Assembly (NCBI GenBank): GCA_018665625.1
Contig: JABJCF010000025.1
Coordinates: 1-6,007 of the forward strand
DNA from: Nitrospina sp.
Lineage (GTDB): Bacteria > Nitrospinota > Nitrospinia > Nitrospinales > VA-1
Direction of reading: 5' to 3'
Length of the DNA: 6,007 bases
In this document: one piece after another, positions 5,545 through 6,007 of the stretch
How the letters are laid out: each line of letters opens with the position of its first letter
How positions within the stretch are numbered: the first letter of the stretch is position 1
Notes under the pieces: model-generated
Told to the model about the DNA's origin: nothing
Database searches by the model: none
The model's input: the letters and a program-made list of their open reading frames with translations, nothing else
Translations under genes and position numbers: made by a program

Positions 5545-6007
5545 ATGAAAATTGCCATTATTAGACAAAAGTTTGTTCTTTATGGTGGCGCAGAACAATT
5601 TGCGGATGGGTTCATCCATCAACTTGCTGAATCAGGACATGAGGTCCATATTTTCGCCAATCGCTGGACCCCTTCCCATCACAAAAATATTCACCACCAT
5701 TTTGTAGCCACCCTGAACTTCAACTCCTTTTTCAGAACCCTTTCTTTTGCCAGGACAGTGGCAAAAGAAATACGCGAAGAAAATTTCGACATTGTGCAGA
5801 GCCACGAAAAGACCTGGAGTCAAGATGTCTATCGGGCAGGAGATGGTTGCCATATAAAATGGCTTCATCAAAGAGGAAAGCAAATTTCTCCGATAAAAAA
5901 ACTTTTTCTTTTTCTAAACCCCTTTCACAGATTAATTCTCAATCTGGAAAAAAATATTTTCGAATCGGGTCAGTGTAAAAAGATAATAGCCATTTCTCAG
6001 ATGGTAA
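5545..6007 (+). CDS. waaG: LPS core glycosyltransferase WaaG/RfaG-like (GT4), 3'-truncated by the window
   Basis: The frame is open from ATG 5545 to the right edge (154 codons seen; the family is about 370-380 residues). WaaG adds the first glucose of the LPS outer core to heptose II at the cytoplasmic membrane surface, using UDP-glucose. The visible part has MKIAIIRQKF (1-10), the GGAEQF loop (14-19) and FANRW (37-41). It then has the diagnostic block VQSHEKTWSQDVYRAGDGCH (84-103), followed by WLHQR (106-110), and ends in IIAISQMV (147-154). The RAGDG block is highly specific to this family. The donor-binding domain with EX7E is beyond the window. It starts 30 nt after the upstream GT4 gene. 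No Shine-Dalgarno is seen, and an in-frame TGA at 5521 rules out an upstream start. In a non-enteric organism the exact sugar and acceptor may differ from those in E. coli. Confidence 0.9.
   Translation, partial: MKIAIIRQKFVLYGGAEQFADGFIHQLAESGHEVHIFANRWTPSHHKNIHHHFVATLNFNSFFRTLSFARTVAKEIREENFDIVQSHEKTWSQDVYRAGDGCHIKWLHQRGKQISPIKKLFLFLNPFHRLILNLEKNIFESGQCKKIIAISQMV

Noticed and set aside
5632..5883. Minus-strand open frame of 83 codons
   Set aside because: It is antisense to the well-supported waaG coding region, its product has no recognisable motif, and no start signal supports it.
1..6007. CRISPR array, tRNA or rRNA gene, insertion sequence, toxin-antitoxin or defence system
   Set aside because: No regularly spaced repeats, RNA gene signatures, transposase motifs or terminal inverted repeats were seen; nearly all sequence is accounted for by glycan biosynthesis genes.

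Overview
This 6 kb window holds six genes, all on the + strand, and every one fits assembly of a cell-surface glycan, most likely the lipopolysaccharide core or an O-chain-like polymer of a Gram-negative (diderm) bacterium. The best anchor is the gene running off the right edge. It has the RAGDGCH signature block and N-terminal GGAEQF motif of WaaG/RfaG, the LPS core glucosyltransferase. A GT9 (heptosyltransferase-type) gene supports the same reading. The DNA is AT-rich (roughly 40% G+C by eye), with many Lys AAA and Phe TTT codons and A7/T7 runs. Four of the five visible start codons are GTG or TTG. I cannot name the organism. Nothing points to a plasmid, phage or insertion sequence.

Layout. 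2-1345: C-terminal part of a multi-pass GT-C (PMT/ArnT-like, GT39-type) glycosyltransferase whose start is off the left edge. It carries a long soluble C-terminal extension that resembles the DUF2993/LmeA lipid-binding family. 1352-2488: GT4 glycosyltransferase. 2504-3562: GT9 glycosyltransferase with a four-cysteine tail. 3577-4263: class I SAM-dependent methyltransferase. 4264-4401: a 138-nt gap, the only sizeable non-coding stretch, containing a hairpin and smaller dyads. 4402-5514: second GT4 glycosyltransferase. 5545-6007: 5' part of waaG.

How they may work together. The first four genes are 6-15 nt apart and are probably co-transcribed. The GT4, GT9 and WaaG-type enzymes would add sugars at the cytoplasmic face of the inner membrane from nucleotide-sugar donors. 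The methyltransferase could modify a sugar or cap a chain. The GT-C enzyme would act at the periplasmic face with a polyprenyl-phosphate-linked sugar. The structured gap before the second GT4 is the natural place for a second promoter or differential expression, but no convincing terminator or full promoter is visible.

Most of the window is ordinary envelope-glycan biosynthesis. The points most worth a second look are the GT-C plus LmeA-like domain combination, the structured 138-nt gap, the dyad over the waaG start region, and substitutions at conserved positions in three glycosyltransferases.
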